Of a DNA stretch of 50,128 nucleotides, positions 23,297 through 31,715 are shown piece after piece (position 1 is the stretch's first letter; the number at the start of each line of letters is the position of its first letter). The notes beneath the pieces were generated by a model. It worked only from the letters and a program-made list of their open reading frames with translations. It was not told where the DNA came from and made no database searches. The translations under genes were made by a program, and so were the position numbers. Source of the stretch: Acidimicrobiia bacterium. Its GTDB lineage: Bacteria; Actinomycetota; Acidimicrobiia; Acidimicrobiales; Bin134. The stretch is from positions 1 to 50,128 of the forward strand of contig VYEX01000029.1 in NCBI GenBank assembly GCA_009842675.1, written 5' to 3'.

Positions 23297-24496
23297 CTAG
23301 TTGCGAGGGACCTCGTTCCAGGGGATGGCCTTGTCCACTCGGGGCTCGCCGGGCAGGCCGAGGATCTGCTCACCCAGGATGTTGCGCATGATCTCGGTGG
23401 TGCCGCCCTCGATGGAGTTGGCCCGGGATCGCAAGAACGCGTGGCCGATCCCGCTCTCGACCCCGGTCTCGGAGACGAAATCGGGCCGTCGGAAGGTGTA
23501 GTCGAGGCCCACTGAGCCGGCCGGCCCCTGGAGATTCACGCATTCCTCGAAGATGTCCTTGTTCAGCTCGGCGTGGATGGCCTTGGCCACAGAGCCCTCG
23601 GGGCCGGGGTTGCCAGCTCGGCGGTTCTGAGAGGCCCGCATGTTGGTGAGCCGCAGGGTCTCCGCTTGGCTCCACAACTTCATCACCCGGTCCAATCGTG
23701 CTGAAGTGCGCTGCTCATCGGGAAGCTCCGACCACACCTGCACTAGCTCTGCGATGTTGCCCGAGCCGCGTTTGGGCGAACTGCCGCCCCCGATCACCGT
23801 GCGCTCGTTCATCAGCGTGGTGAGCGACACCCGCCAGCCCTCGCCTGCTTCGCCGATGCGGTCGGCGTCGGGCACCCGAACGCCGGTCATATAGACCTCG
23901 TTGAACTCGGCCTCACCGGTGATCTGCCGCAGCGGGCGAACCTCCACTCCTTCAGCATGCATGTCCAATGCGAAATAGGTCATGCCCTTGTGCTTTGGGG
24001 CGTCGGGATCGCTGCGAGTCACCAGCATGCCCCGGTCGGCCAGGTGGGCGAGGGTGTTCCACACCTTCTGGCCGTCCACGGTCCAGATGTCGCCGTCGCG
24101 CACCGCACGGGTGGCCAGACCGGCGAAGTCGCTGCCCGCGCCCGGCTCGGAGAACAGTTGGCACCAGCGCTCTTCGCCGGTGAACATCGGGCGCAAGAAC
24201 CGGCGCTTTTGCTCATCAGTGCCGTGGGTCACGACGGTGGGACCGGCCAAGGTGAAGAAAAAGGCGCCAGGATCGGCCGGTCCCGCCCCGGCGTCACGCA
24301 GCCGCGCCTCGATGTGGCGTTGGTAGCGGGGCGCGAGTTCAAGGCCGCCGAATCCCACCGGGAAATGGACCCAGGCCAGCCCGGCGTCGTACTGGTAGCC
24401 GCGGAACTCTTCCACCGACATAGTGGTCGGATCGTGCTCGGCCAAAAGGGCGTCGATGGCGTCGTCGACTTCTTGGGGAATGGCGTCAGTACTCAC
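23297..24496 (-). CDS. Acyl-CoA dehydrogenase
   Basis: A 399-residue FAD enzyme that introduces a 2,3-double bond into an acyl-CoA. Conserved motifs are WCQLFSEPGAGSDFAGLAT (FAD/substrate contact), DIWTVDGQKVWNTLAHLAD, and the C-terminal SIEGGTTEIMRNILGEQILGLP that contains the region of the catalytic base and FAD contacts. The start is GTG at 24496, overlapping the stop of the upstream TIM-barrel gene by 4 bp (GTGA), so the two are translationally coupled. Its sequence suggests the FadE-like actinobacterial group acting on bulky or branched substrates, but the substrate is unknown. Confidence 0.9.
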   Translation of the reverse strand: MSTDAIPQEVDDAIDALLAEHDPTTMSVEEFRGYQYDAGLAWVHFPVGFGGLELAPRYQRHIEARLRDAGAGPADPGAFFFTLAGPTVVTHGTDEQKRRFLRPMFTGEERWCQLFSEPGAGSDFAGLATRAVRDGDIWTVDGQKVWNTLAHLADRGMLVTRSDPDAPKHKGMTYFALDMHAEGVEVRPLRQITGEAEFNEVYMTGVRVPDADRIGEAGEGWRVSLTTLMNERTVIGGGSSPKRGSGNIAELVQVWSELPDEQRTSARLDRVMKLWSQAETLRLTNMRASQNRRAGNPGPEGSVAKAIHAELNKDIFEECVNLQGPAGSVGLDYTFRRPDFVSETGVESGIGHAFLRSRANSIEGGTTEIMRNILGEQILGLPGEPRVDKAIPWNEVPRN

Positions 24497-25314
24497 GGGG
24501 CCAATCTAGCGTTCAATTTCTTGAAGCAGGCCATCGACTTGTGGGCAACCGCTTCGGGATCAAGGGCGTTCAACTCATCGGAAAAAACCTCGATGGCAAG
24601 GGGGGCGTCGACGCCGCGGCCGACCAAATCAGCCAACAGGTCGGCGATGTTTCCGTGGCCGTCGCCGGGCATGAGCCGATGGTGGATGCACTCATAGGCG
24701 ATCTCTTCGGGGGCTTGCTGGCCCACGGGGTCCGGACCGGTGTCGCCGACCTGGATGGCGTTGATCATGGCTGGGTCTACGACGGTGTTGAGACGGCCCT
24801 GCTCTGGTCCCCGCCATAGGTGCCACGTATCCAGCAGCAGGCCGGCGTTGGGCCGGTCGGCCCGCTCGACAATCTCCGCCGCCACCCGGTGGTCGTCCAA
24901 CGGCGACCAGGAAAACGGCTCGATCAGGGCCAAAATGCCGTGCTCGGCGGCTTGGTCGGCAATCTCGGCCAATGTCGCCGCGGCCTGGTCCAGGTGTTCG
25001 CCCGGCTGCCAGTCGGAATGTTCCAACACGGTGATCGACCGGGCGCCCAGAGCAGCGGCCGCAGCCACCGCGTCCTCAGCGCCTTCGGGGCTCCGCATGG
25101 TCATCACCACCCCGTCGTACTCGGCGACCCGAAGGTTCAATTCGTGCAACAGACTCACGATGGCTGCGTCGTCCCATCCCCGCTCATGCAACTTGCGGTG
25201 CTCCCACCCGTAGATCGACAGGCGGGCAAACCCGGCGGCCGAGGCGGCCCGAGCCTTCTCATCCCATGGCACTCGCCCCAGCGTCCCTGTGCACAGGTAG
25301 GGGGGATGAGACAT
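24493..25314 (-). CDS. Sugar phosphate isomerase/epimerase-like TIM barrel protein
   Basis: A 273-residue AP-endonuclease-2/xylose-isomerase-like TIM barrel. Visible metal-site elements are the Glu in LALIEPFSW, DTWHLWRG (Asp, His), the Gln/Asp pair in INAIQVGDTG, the His in MPGDGHGNI and the Glu in LAIEVFSDE. Family members isomerise or epimerise sugars and related compounds, or are hydrolases. It overlaps the acyl-CoA dehydrogenase gene by 4 bp. A CATAAT -10-like element lies 8 nt before the ATG on the minus strand. It is divergent from the P450 across 36 bp. The actual substrate is unknown. Confidence 0.8.
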   Translation of the reverse strand: MSHPPYLCTGTLGRVPWDEKARAASAAGFARLSIYGWEHRKLHERGWDDAAIVSLLHELNLRVAEYDGVVMTMRSPEGAEDAVAAAAALGARSITVLEHSDWQPGEHLDQAAATLAEIADQAAEHGILALIEPFSWSPLDDHRVAAEIVERADRPNAGLLLDTWHLWRGPEQGRLNTVVDPAMINAIQVGDTGPDPVGQQAPEEIAYECIHHRLMPGDGHGNIADLLADLVGRGVDAPLAIEVFSDELNALDPEAVAHKSMACFKKLNARLAP

Positions 25315-25350
25315 GGCCCGAGATTATGCCGGTTGCACTACCGTGCCCTC

Positions 25351-26541
25351 ATGGAGTTCGACGCTCGCGACCCTGCCCATGAGATAGATGGGGTCCCCTT
25401 TCACACGCTGGCCCGCATCCGCGACGAGCAGCCCATCTGCCCGTCGCCCAAGGGCGGCTGGTATCTCTCGACCCGACGCCACATCGATACCGCCCTCAAG
25501 GAGGTGGAGACCTTTGTGGCCGATTTGGCCCCGATGGCGGGACTGCCCGGCACCGAAGTGGTTCCGCCCGAGGAGCTCTTCTTGAGTGAGATCCCCGAGC
25601 CCCGCCACGGCCGTATCCGCCGGCTGTACAACTCCAACTTTGCCCCCCACCGGTTGCGCAATACCGAGGAGTTCGTCACCCGAACCTGCCACCGCCTGCT
25701 CGACCCGATGCTGGCCGCCGGTGAGGGCGACCTGCATGCGGGCTATGCCATGCCCATCCCCAGTGCCACCCTGGCCGATTTGATGGGACTGCCCCCCGTA
25801 GCCGGGGAGAAGTTCATGGGCTGGTCGTTCGACGGCACGCTGATGCAGCGCCCCGGCACGCCGGGGATCAAGCCGACCGGTCCGCCGATCCTCGACTACT
25901 TCCGAGAGGCGCTGGCCGAGCGCCGGATATCGGCAGCCGCGGGGGAAGACCAGCCCCACGACGTGATTATCGGGCTGATGAACGCAGAGGTCGATGGGGT
26001 CCCATTGAGCGACACAGAGATCGTCACCCAACTCCAGTTCATGGTGATGGCCGGGGTCCACACCACCCGGGCGTTGCTGGTGCATTTGGCCCACCGGTTG
26101 CTGAGAGACCGGGAGCTGTTCGGGCGGGTGTCCGCCAATCGGGATCTGGTGGGTCCGTTGGTGGAGGAGTCGCTGCGCCACGATGCCCCGGTGCAAGCCA
26201 CCACCCGCCGCTGTACCCACAGGGTCGAGCTCGACGGGGTGGAGATGCAGGCTGGCGATTGGATTGAGGTGGGCATCGGCTCGGCCAACCGGGACGAGAC
26301 GGTGTACGACGACCCCGACGTGTTCCGATTGGACCGGGACGACCCCCGCGACCACCTTGGGTTCGGCGGCGGTCCCCACATCTGCCCTGGAGCCACCCTG
26401 GCCCGCATCGAGGCATCGTGCGCGGTCAACGTGCTGTGCGACCGGGTGGCGGAAATGTCAGTAGTTGATGGGGCGACTTATCCGCCGCTGCCCGGCGGCA
26501 TGTCGCACCTTCCCATTACGGCCAAGCTCAAGGCGAAATAG
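25351..26541 (+). CDS. Cytochrome P450
   Basis: A 396-residue soluble bacterial P450. The I-helix oxygen-activation motif is AGVHTTRALL (His instead of the more common Asp/Glu after AG), the K-helix ExxR is VEESLRHDAPVQ, and the heme-thiolate loop is FGGGPHICPGATLAR, with the Cys ligand near residue 345. The start ATG at 25351 lies exactly 6 nt after TACCGT, consistent with a leaderless message; the frame is open further upstream, but that part is antisense to the TIM-barrel gene. No ferredoxin or reductase gene is adjacent. It ends 2 bp from the convergent LLM-type gene. The substrate is unknown. Confidence 0.92.
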   Translation: MEFDARDPAHEIDGVPFHTLARIRDEQPICPSPKGGWYLSTRRHIDTALKEVETFVADLAPMAGLPGTEVVPPEELFLSEIPEPRHGRIRRLYNSNFAPHRLRNTEEFVTRTCHRLLDPMLAAGEGDLHAGYAMPIPSATLADLMGLPPVAGEKFMGWSFDGTLMQRPGTPGIKPTGPPILDYFREALAERRISAAAGEDQPHDVIIGLMNAEVDGVPLSDTEIVTQLQFMVMAGVHTTRALLVHLAHRLLRDRELFGRVSANRDLVGPLVEESLRHDAPVQATTRRCTHRVELDGVEMQAGDWIEVGIGSANRDETVYDDPDVFRLDRDDPRDHLGFGGGPHICPGATLARIEASCAVNVLCDRVAEMSVVDGATYPPLPGGMSHLPITAKLKAK

Positions 26542-26543
26542 TC

Positions 26544-27605
26544 CTAATCGGCTCGAGGTTCGGCCTCGGCCAGCTCGGCGATGTAGGCCAGTTCCTCGTC
26601 GGTATCGGCCCGGATGGTCAGGCCGGTGGCCTTGGTGTCGCACCAGCGGGCAAATCGCTCCTTGATGCGCTGGCGGGAGCCGATCAGCGCCCCGTCGTCG
26701 ATGTACTCATCGGGCACCGCGGCCACCGCCTCGTCTCGGCGCCCGGCCATGAACAGCTCCTGGATGCGCTCGGCGGCCTCGCCGAACCCTCGCCGCACCA
26801 TGGCGTCGCGGTGGAAGTTGTACTCCCGGGTGCCATAGCCCCCCACCAGGAAGGCGAACTGGGGCTTGGCCTCGTCGATGGCCCCTTGCACGTCATCGGT
26901 GATCGACACCCGGGCCCCGGCCTGGATCTCGATGTCATCCCAGGTGCGCCCGGCCCGGTCAAGCCCTTTCTGGATGGCCTCGGTGTAGAGGTGGGCGCTG
27001 CCCGGGGTGTAGCCCAGCGGCAGCCAACCGTCGGCCAACTCGGCCATCAGCGCGGTGTTGGCCGGCCCGCCGGTGGCCAGAAATACGGGGATGTCGGGGT
27101 TCATGTGCAAGATCGACTTCAGCGGCTTGCCGACGCCCAGCGAGCCGTCGCCGACATAGGGCAGGCTGATCTGCGATCCATCGTGGGTCACCGGCCCTTG
27201 GCGGGCGAACACCTTCTTGATGATGGACACGTAGTCGCGCAGCAGAGCATTGGGCTTGCCCCACGGCTGGCCGTACCACCCCTCCACGATCTGAGGGCCC
27301 GACAGGCCCAGACCGCAGATGGCCCGCCCCGGACCGGCCAGGGCCTCCAGCGTGCCGAACTGCATGGCGGCTGTCACCGCCGGTCGGGCCGCCACCTGGC
27401 ACACCGCGGTGCCCAGCCGGATGTGGCGGGTGTGGGCCGCGATCCAGGCCAGCGGGGTGATGGCGTCGATGCCGTAGATCTCCGCCGACCACACCGAGTC
27501 GTACCCCAGGCGCTCGGCCAGCTGCACTCTGGCCAACTGCTCTTGGGCCAGCGCAGTATCCAGCCTGGCCTGGTTCCAAATATCCACCCCGATTCCCAGC
27601 TTCAT
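26544..27605 (-). CDS. LLM-class (luciferase-like) F420/flavin-dependent oxidoreductase
   Basis: A 353-residue luciferase-like TIM barrel. MKLGIGVDIWN begins the first strand; ERLGYDSVWSAEIYGIDAITPLAWIA, RHIRLGTAVCQVAARPAVTAA and GRAICGLGLSGPQIVEGWYG are typical of the F420-dependent oxidoreductase branch common in actinobacteria. Such enzymes use reduced F420 (or FMN) to reduce or oxidise alcohols, aldehydes or heterocycles. CAGGG sits 5 nt before the ATG. It is divergent from the class III aminotransferase. The 156-bp region between them (27606-27761) carries the aminotransferase -10 element and otherwise nothing I recognise. Confidence 0.88.
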   Translation of the reverse strand: MKLGIGVDIWNQARLDTALAQEQLARVQLAERLGYDSVWSAEIYGIDAITPLAWIAAHTRHIRLGTAVCQVAARPAVTAAMQFGTLEALAGPGRAICGLGLSGPQIVEGWYGQPWGKPNALLRDYVSIIKKVFARQGPVTHDGSQISLPYVGDGSLGVGKPLKSILHMNPDIPVFLATGGPANTALMAELADGWLPLGYTPGSAHLYTEAIQKGLDRAGRTWDDIEIQAGARVSITDDVQGAIDEAKPQFAFLVGGYGTREYNFHRDAMVRRGFGEAAERIQELFMAGRRDEAVAAVPDEYIDDGALIGSRQRIKERFARWCDTKATGLTIRADTDEELAYIAELAEAEPRAD

Positions 27606-27749
27606 AGGCCCTGACTATCCCATGAGGTACTGGCGAATGGCGAGGTCTGCTTCTTGATCTTCAATCCTTGTCTGGTTAGCGCTGGCAATCTTGCTATGGG
27701 GGGCATGTCCATCCCACTCTCGGTGGCTGGTGGGTGAATTGGCGGTGAG

Positions 27750-27755
27750 TAGAAT
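27750..27755 (+). promoter_or_regulatory. Candidate -10 element of a leaderless transcript
   Basis: TAGAAT (five of six matches to TATAAT) ends exactly 6 nt before the GTG start of the class III aminotransferase, so the transcript would start at the start codon. There is no Shine-Dalgarno sequence in the gap. Confidence 0.5.
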
Positions 27756-27761
27756 TCGACG

Positions 27762-28973
27762 GTGCCTACGAAGTTCTTGCATGGGTTCGCCCCACCCGCG
27801 GCCGACGACTTCATCACCATCGTGCGGGCTGAGGGCTGCACGCTCTGGGATGACCAGGGGAAGCGATACCTGGATGCCTTGGCCAGCTTGTGGTACTGCC
27901 AAGTGGGCCACGGTCGGGCCGAGATCATCGACGCGGTAGCCGACCAGATGCGGCTGCTGGACGCCTACCAGACATTCGCCCCGTTCACGAACCAGCCCGC
28001 CGAGGAATTGGCCTCGCTGGTAGTAGAGCGATCGCCCCATCCCGACGGACGGGTGTTCTTCGGCGGGTCGGGATCGGAAGCGGTGGATTCTGCGCTCAAG
28101 ATTGCCCGGGCGGTACACCAGCTCCAAGGCGAGCCCGACCGCCAGATCATCATCCGGCGCACCGACGCCTACCACGGCACCAACTTCGGGGGCACCTCCG
28201 CCCAGGGCATCGCCGGTAACCGGGAAGGGTGGGGAGATCTGGTGCCCCACTTCATCGAGGTTCCCCGCGATGACATCGAGGCGGTGAGCACCACCTTGGC
28301 CGCCAACGAAGGCAGAGTGGCCGCCATCATCACCGAGCCGGTGCAGGGAGCAGGGGGCGTGTATCCGCCTTCGGACGGCTACTTGGAGGGACTGCGTCGG
28401 CTTTGCGACCAGCACGGTGCACTGTTGATAATCGACGAGGTCATCTGCGGGTTCGGCCGCACCGGTTCGTGGTTCGGGGCTCAGCACTACGGCGTGATGC
28501 CCGATCTGATGACATTCGCCAAAGGAGTGACCTCCGGCTACCAGCCCGTTGGAGGGGTGATATGCAGCCGAGCGGTGTGCGATGTGTTGGAGGAGCCCGG
28601 CTACACCCTGCGCACCGGCTACACCTACGCCGGGCACCCCACTTGCATGGCCGCTGGAGTGGCCAACTTGGCCCTGATGGAAAAAGAGCAGCTTGTGCAG
28701 CGGGTGCCGCACCTGGCCGAAAAGCTCACTGAGGGCCTCGCCGCCCTTCAGGCCGACGGGATCATCCAGAGCTATCGAGGTACCGGAGCGGTGTACGCCG
28801 CGGAGCTGGGCTATGACGCCGCGGCCGCCCGAATGCGGCTGCTGGAGGCCGGGGTAGTGCTGCGGCCGGTCGGCACGGGCCTGGCCATCTGCCCACCCCT
28901 GGTCATTACCGACCACGAGATCGGCATCCTGTTCGACACCATGGCCGACGTGTTGTCCAACGGTCCTGGCTAG
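27762..28973 (+). CDS. Class III PLP-dependent aminotransferase
   Basis: A 403-residue omega-aminotransferase-type enzyme. The features are LDALASLWYCQVGHGRAEI at the N-terminus, the PLP phosphate region GGSGSEAVDSALK, YHGTNFGGTSAQG, the PLP-binding Asp in LLIIDEVICGFGRTG, and the Schiff-base Lys in LMTFAKGVTSGYQPVGGV. It would move an amino group from an amine or omega-amino acid (for example putrescine, beta-alanine or taurine) to a keto acid. GTG 27762 has no ribosome site but has a TAGAAT element 6 nt upstream. The downstream SDR genes are convergent, so it is a single-gene unit. Confidence 0.9.
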   Translation: MPTKFLHGFAPPAADDFITIVRAEGCTLWDDQGKRYLDALASLWYCQVGHGRAEIIDAVADQMRLLDAYQTFAPFTNQPAEELASLVVERSPHPDGRVFFGGSGSEAVDSALKIARAVHQLQGEPDRQIIIRRTDAYHGTNFGGTSAQGIAGNREGWGDLVPHFIEVPRDDIEAVSTTLAANEGRVAAIITEPVQGAGGVYPPSDGYLEGLRRLCDQHGALLIIDEVICGFGRTGSWFGAQHYGVMPDLMTFAKGVTSGYQPVGGVICSRAVCDVLEEPGYTLRTGYTYAGHPTCMAAGVANLALMEKEQLVQRVPHLAEKLTEGLAALQADGIIQSYRGTGAVYAAELGYDAAAARMRLLEAGVVLRPVGTGLAICPPLVITDHEIGILFDTMADVLSNGPG

Positions 28974-28983
28974 GGCGAAGCGC

Positions 28984-29778
28984 TCAGCCGATCACCTGGC
29001 CGGCATCGACCCTGATCTCCTGGCCGGTCAGCCCCCTGCTCCGCTCCGAAGCCAGAAACAGCACGGTCTCGGCGATGTCCTCGGGGTCGACGTGGCGGTT
29101 CAGAGCTGCGGCCGAGGCCGCCCGATCTGACACCTGCTGGGCGGTCTTGCCGGTCTGCTCGGCGATGTTGCCCCACAGCCGGTCGAGGTTGCCGCCGGTG
29201 ATGTAGCCGGGCGTGACGATGTTCACTCGTATGTTGTGAGGGCCTAACTCTCGGGCCATGACCATTGACGCGGTCTGGAGGGCGGATTTGGTGGAGGTGT
29301 AGATGGCCATCTTCTCAGGCACCGAGTGGGTGCTGAGCGTGCCGATCTGCACGATCGAGCCCCCGCCGACCGCCTTCATGTGCTCGGCGGCCCGGCGGCT
29401 CACCTCCAGGGTGCCGATCACATTCAGCTCGAACGAATAGCGATAGTCGCCCCAGTCGATGTCGGCCACCGCAGCGCGGGCTCCACCCGCGGTGGCCACG
29501 TTGACCACCGCGTCCACCCGGCCCAACTCCGCCTCCGCGGTGTCGGCCAGAGCCGCGGCCGAGTCGTGGTGCGCGATGTCGGTGGGCACCGCCAGCACCC
29601 TTTGTCCGGTGGTCTCGGCTACCTCAGCGGCCAGCGCTTCCAATGGCTCTACCCGGCGAGCGGCCAGGGCCAGATCGGCGCCGTCGGCGGCCAATGCCAT
29701 TGCGCACGACCGCCCCACCCCCGGCCCTGCGCCGGTGATGATGGCAACTTTGCCTGCCATCGAGCGGTTCAGGTTCAT
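28984..29778 (-). CDS. Short-chain dehydrogenase/reductase (SDR)
   Basis: A 264-residue classical SDR that oxidises or reduces an alcohol/ketone with NAD(P). The cofactor motif is TGAGPGVG (TGxxxGxG) near residue 16, NVA replaces the usual NNAG, and the catalytic Ser lies in IVQIGTLSTHS with the YxxxK pair in YTSTKSALQTA. The C-terminus GLTGQEIRVDAGQVIG is typical. The start ATG overlaps the preceding SDR gene by 4 bp, so both enzymes are made from one message. The substrate is unknown. Confidence 0.88.
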   Translation of the reverse strand: MNLNRSMAGKVAIITGAGPGVGRSCAMALAADGADLALAARRVEPLEALAAEVAETTGQRVLAVPTDIAHHDSAAALADTAEAELGRVDAVVNVATAGGARAAVADIDWGDYRYSFELNVIGTLEVSRRAAEHMKAVGGGSIVQIGTLSTHSVPEKMAIYTSTKSALQTASMVMARELGPHNIRVNIVTPGYITGGNLDRLWGNIAEQTGKTAQQVSDRAASAAALNRHVDPEDIAETVLFLASERSRGLTGQEIRVDAGQVIG

Positions 29779-30578
29779 TCAGTTTCCGGTAAATCGGGGA
29801 CCCAGCTGGCACCGTTGATGTGGCTGCCGCCGTCCACATACAGCGTGTTGCCGGTGAGGTACTGGGCATCCTCAATCGACAAGAACAGGGCCACCGGGGC
29901 GATGTCGCCTTCGGGGTCGCCCATCCGGCCCATCGGATTGGCAGCCTCGGCGTTGCGGATCAGATCGGGCATCATCTGCTCCACCCGGCGGGCCGATGCC
30001 GTCTTGGCCCCCGGGCAGATCACGTTCACCACGATGCCATAGGGCGCCCACTCCCGGGCCGCGGTGCGGCTGAGCGTCCGCAGCGCCTCCTTGGCGCAGT
30101 TGTACTCCAGCGTCCCCATGTGGGCGTTCACTCCGTTGAGCGAGCACAGGTTCACGATCCGGCCGTACCGCTGATCCCGCATGGGCCGGAACGCGGCCTG
30201 CATGGCCCACAGCGGTCCGTACAGGCCCACGTGCATGGCGTCGTTCATGAGCTGGTCGGTTTTGATCTCCACCCGGCTTAGCTCTCCGCCGCCCCAGGCG
30301 TTGTTGATGAGCACATCCAGACGTCCCCAGTGGTCGACCGCGGCGTCCACCATGGCGGTCACCTCGTCCTTTTCGGCCACGTCCACCCGCATATCCCGGG
30401 CATCAGCGCCGAACTCGTTGGCCAGTTCGCCGGCTACCCGCTCGGCGGCCTCCCCGTCGATGTCGGTGACCAGCAGCTTGGCTCCTTCGGCGGCAAACCT
30501 CCGGCAGATGCCGTAGCCGATTCCGTCGGCTCCGCCGGTGACTACCGCTACTCGGTCGTCGAGTTGTCCCATGGTCAT
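29775..30578 (-). CDS. Short-chain dehydrogenase/reductase (SDR)
   Basis: A 267-residue classical SDR. TGGADGIGYG binds the cofactor, and VTDIDG at the end of the second strand suggests NAD preference. NNAWGGG corresponds to the NNAG motif. The catalytic residues are the Ser in VNLCSLNGVN and YNCAKEAL (YxxxK), and the C-terminus is LTGNTLYVDGGSHINGASW. An AAGGAG ribosome site precedes the start, and an internal ATG two codons downstream is an alternative. It is followed by the second SDR with a 4-bp overlap and preceded by a zinc alcohol dehydrogenase 28 bp upstream on the same strand, so an oxidation pathway operon is likely. Confidence 0.88.
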   Translation of the reverse strand: MTMGQLDDRVAVVTGGADGIGYGICRRFAAEGAKLLVTDIDGEAAERVAGELANEFGADARDMRVDVAEKDEVTAMVDAAVDHWGRLDVLINNAWGGGELSRVEIKTDQLMNDAMHVGLYGPLWAMQAAFRPMRDQRYGRIVNLCSLNGVNAHMGTLEYNCAKEALRTLSRTAAREWAPYGIVVNVICPGAKTASARRVEQMMPDLIRNAEAANPMGRMGDPEGDIAPVALFLSIEDAQYLTGNTLYVDGGSHINGASWVPDLPETE

Positions 30579-30606
30579 GCTCCTTTTGGGTGTTGAATGA
30601 ACGGGG

Positions 30607-31692
30607 TTAGAAGGCGATGACCGAGCGCAGGGTCTCGCCAGCCTTCATGGCCGCGTATCCGTCGTTCACCTCGTCGATGCCGATGGTGGCCGACACCATC
30701 TCATCCAGCTTGAGCCGCCCGTCGAGGTACAAGTCGATGAACTTGGGCATGTCCAAGCGGAAGCGGTTGCCGCCCATCAGCGAACCCTGGAGCTTCTTCT
30801 CGCTCAGGATGATCTCTCCGCCGGGGATGGTCACCTGGCTGGTCATGGGCAGCATCCCGATAACCGTGGCCGTGCCGCCGATGCCGATCATGGCCCAGGC
30901 TTGCTCGGCGGTGGCCGACAGGCCGATGGCCTCGAAGGAGTAGTCGGCGCCGCCCCCGGTGATCTCGTGGACCGCGGCCACCGGATCGGTCTCCGATGCG
31001 TTCACGGTGTGGGTGGCTCCCAGGGTGCGGGCCATCTCCAGCTTGGAGGCCACCAGATCCACCGCGATGATCGGGGTGGCCCCCACGATGCGGGCCCCCT
31101 GCACGGCCGACAGCCCGATGCCGCCACAGCCAATCACCACCACGCTCGATCCGGCGGGCACCGCCGCTGTGCGCATGACCGCGCCCAGCCCGGTGGTGAC
31201 TCCGCAACCGATCAGCGCAGCCCGGTCCAGGGGCATTTCATCGCGGATCTTGACCACGGCCCGCTCGTGTACCAGCAGCTCTTCGGCGAACGAGCCCAAA
31301 CCGGCAAAGGCGATGCAGCCCTGGCCGTCGTCGAACCGCAGAGACGGGGTGGGACGGCCCGAGCGCATGGAGTCGGCGTCGAGGCACAGGTAGGGCTTGC
31401 CCTGAAGGCAGGTACGGCACACCCCGCACCACATCGACACGCAGGTGATGACGTGGTCGCCGGGCTTCACGTAGGTCACATCTTCGCCCACCGCGGCCAC
31501 CACGCCGGCCGACTCGTGGCCCATCACCATCGACTCCGCCACCGGCCAATGACCGTCCATGAAGTGCAGGTCGGAGTGGCACAGACCGGCATGGGAGGTG
31601 CTGATGAGCACCTCGTTGGGATTGGGCTTGTCGACAATGAGGCTCTCAACGACAAGTTCGCCGGGACTGGTGTGCAAAACGGCGCCGCGCAT
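30607..31692 (-). CDS. Zinc-dependent alcohol dehydrogenase (class III-like)
   Basis: A 361-residue medium-chain dehydrogenase. Catalytic zinc ligands are in AGLCHSDLHF and MGHESAGVV, the structural zinc loop is CGVCRTCLQGKPYLC, and the cofactor-binding motif is VVVIGCGGIGLSAVQGA followed by the acidic D of IIAVD, indicating NAD. It is closest in pattern to glutathione/mycothiol-formaldehyde and NDMA-dependent dehydrogenases of actinobacteria. ATG 31692 has AAGGAG upstream; the longer open frame is non-coding. It lies between the SDR pair and the RfbH-like gene, with gaps of 28 and 23 bp, all in one direction, so the four are probably one operon. Confidence 0.9.
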   Translation of the reverse strand: MRGAVLHTSPGELVVESLIVDKPNPNEVLISTSHAGLCHSDLHFMDGHWPVAESMVMGHESAGVVAAVGEDVTYVKPGDHVITCVSMWCGVCRTCLQGKPYLCLDADSMRSGRPTPSLRFDDGQGCIAFAGLGSFAEELLVHERAVVKIRDEMPLDRAALIGCGVTTGLGAVMRTAAVPAGSSVVVIGCGGIGLSAVQGARIVGATPIIAVDLVASKLEMARTLGATHTVNASETDPVAAVHEITGGGADYSFEAIGLSATAEQAWAMIGIGGTATVIGMLPMTSQVTIPGGEIILSEKKLQGSLMGGNRFRLDMPKFIDLYLDGRLKLDEMVSATIGIDEVNDGYAAMKAGETLRSVIAF

Positions 31693-31715
31693 GGGGTTCT
31701 CCTTGATGGTGGGGT

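Noticed and set aside
27615..28916. 433-codon open frame antisense to the class III aminotransferase
   Set aside because: It has no domain signal, and the aminotransferase motifs on the plus strand are complete.
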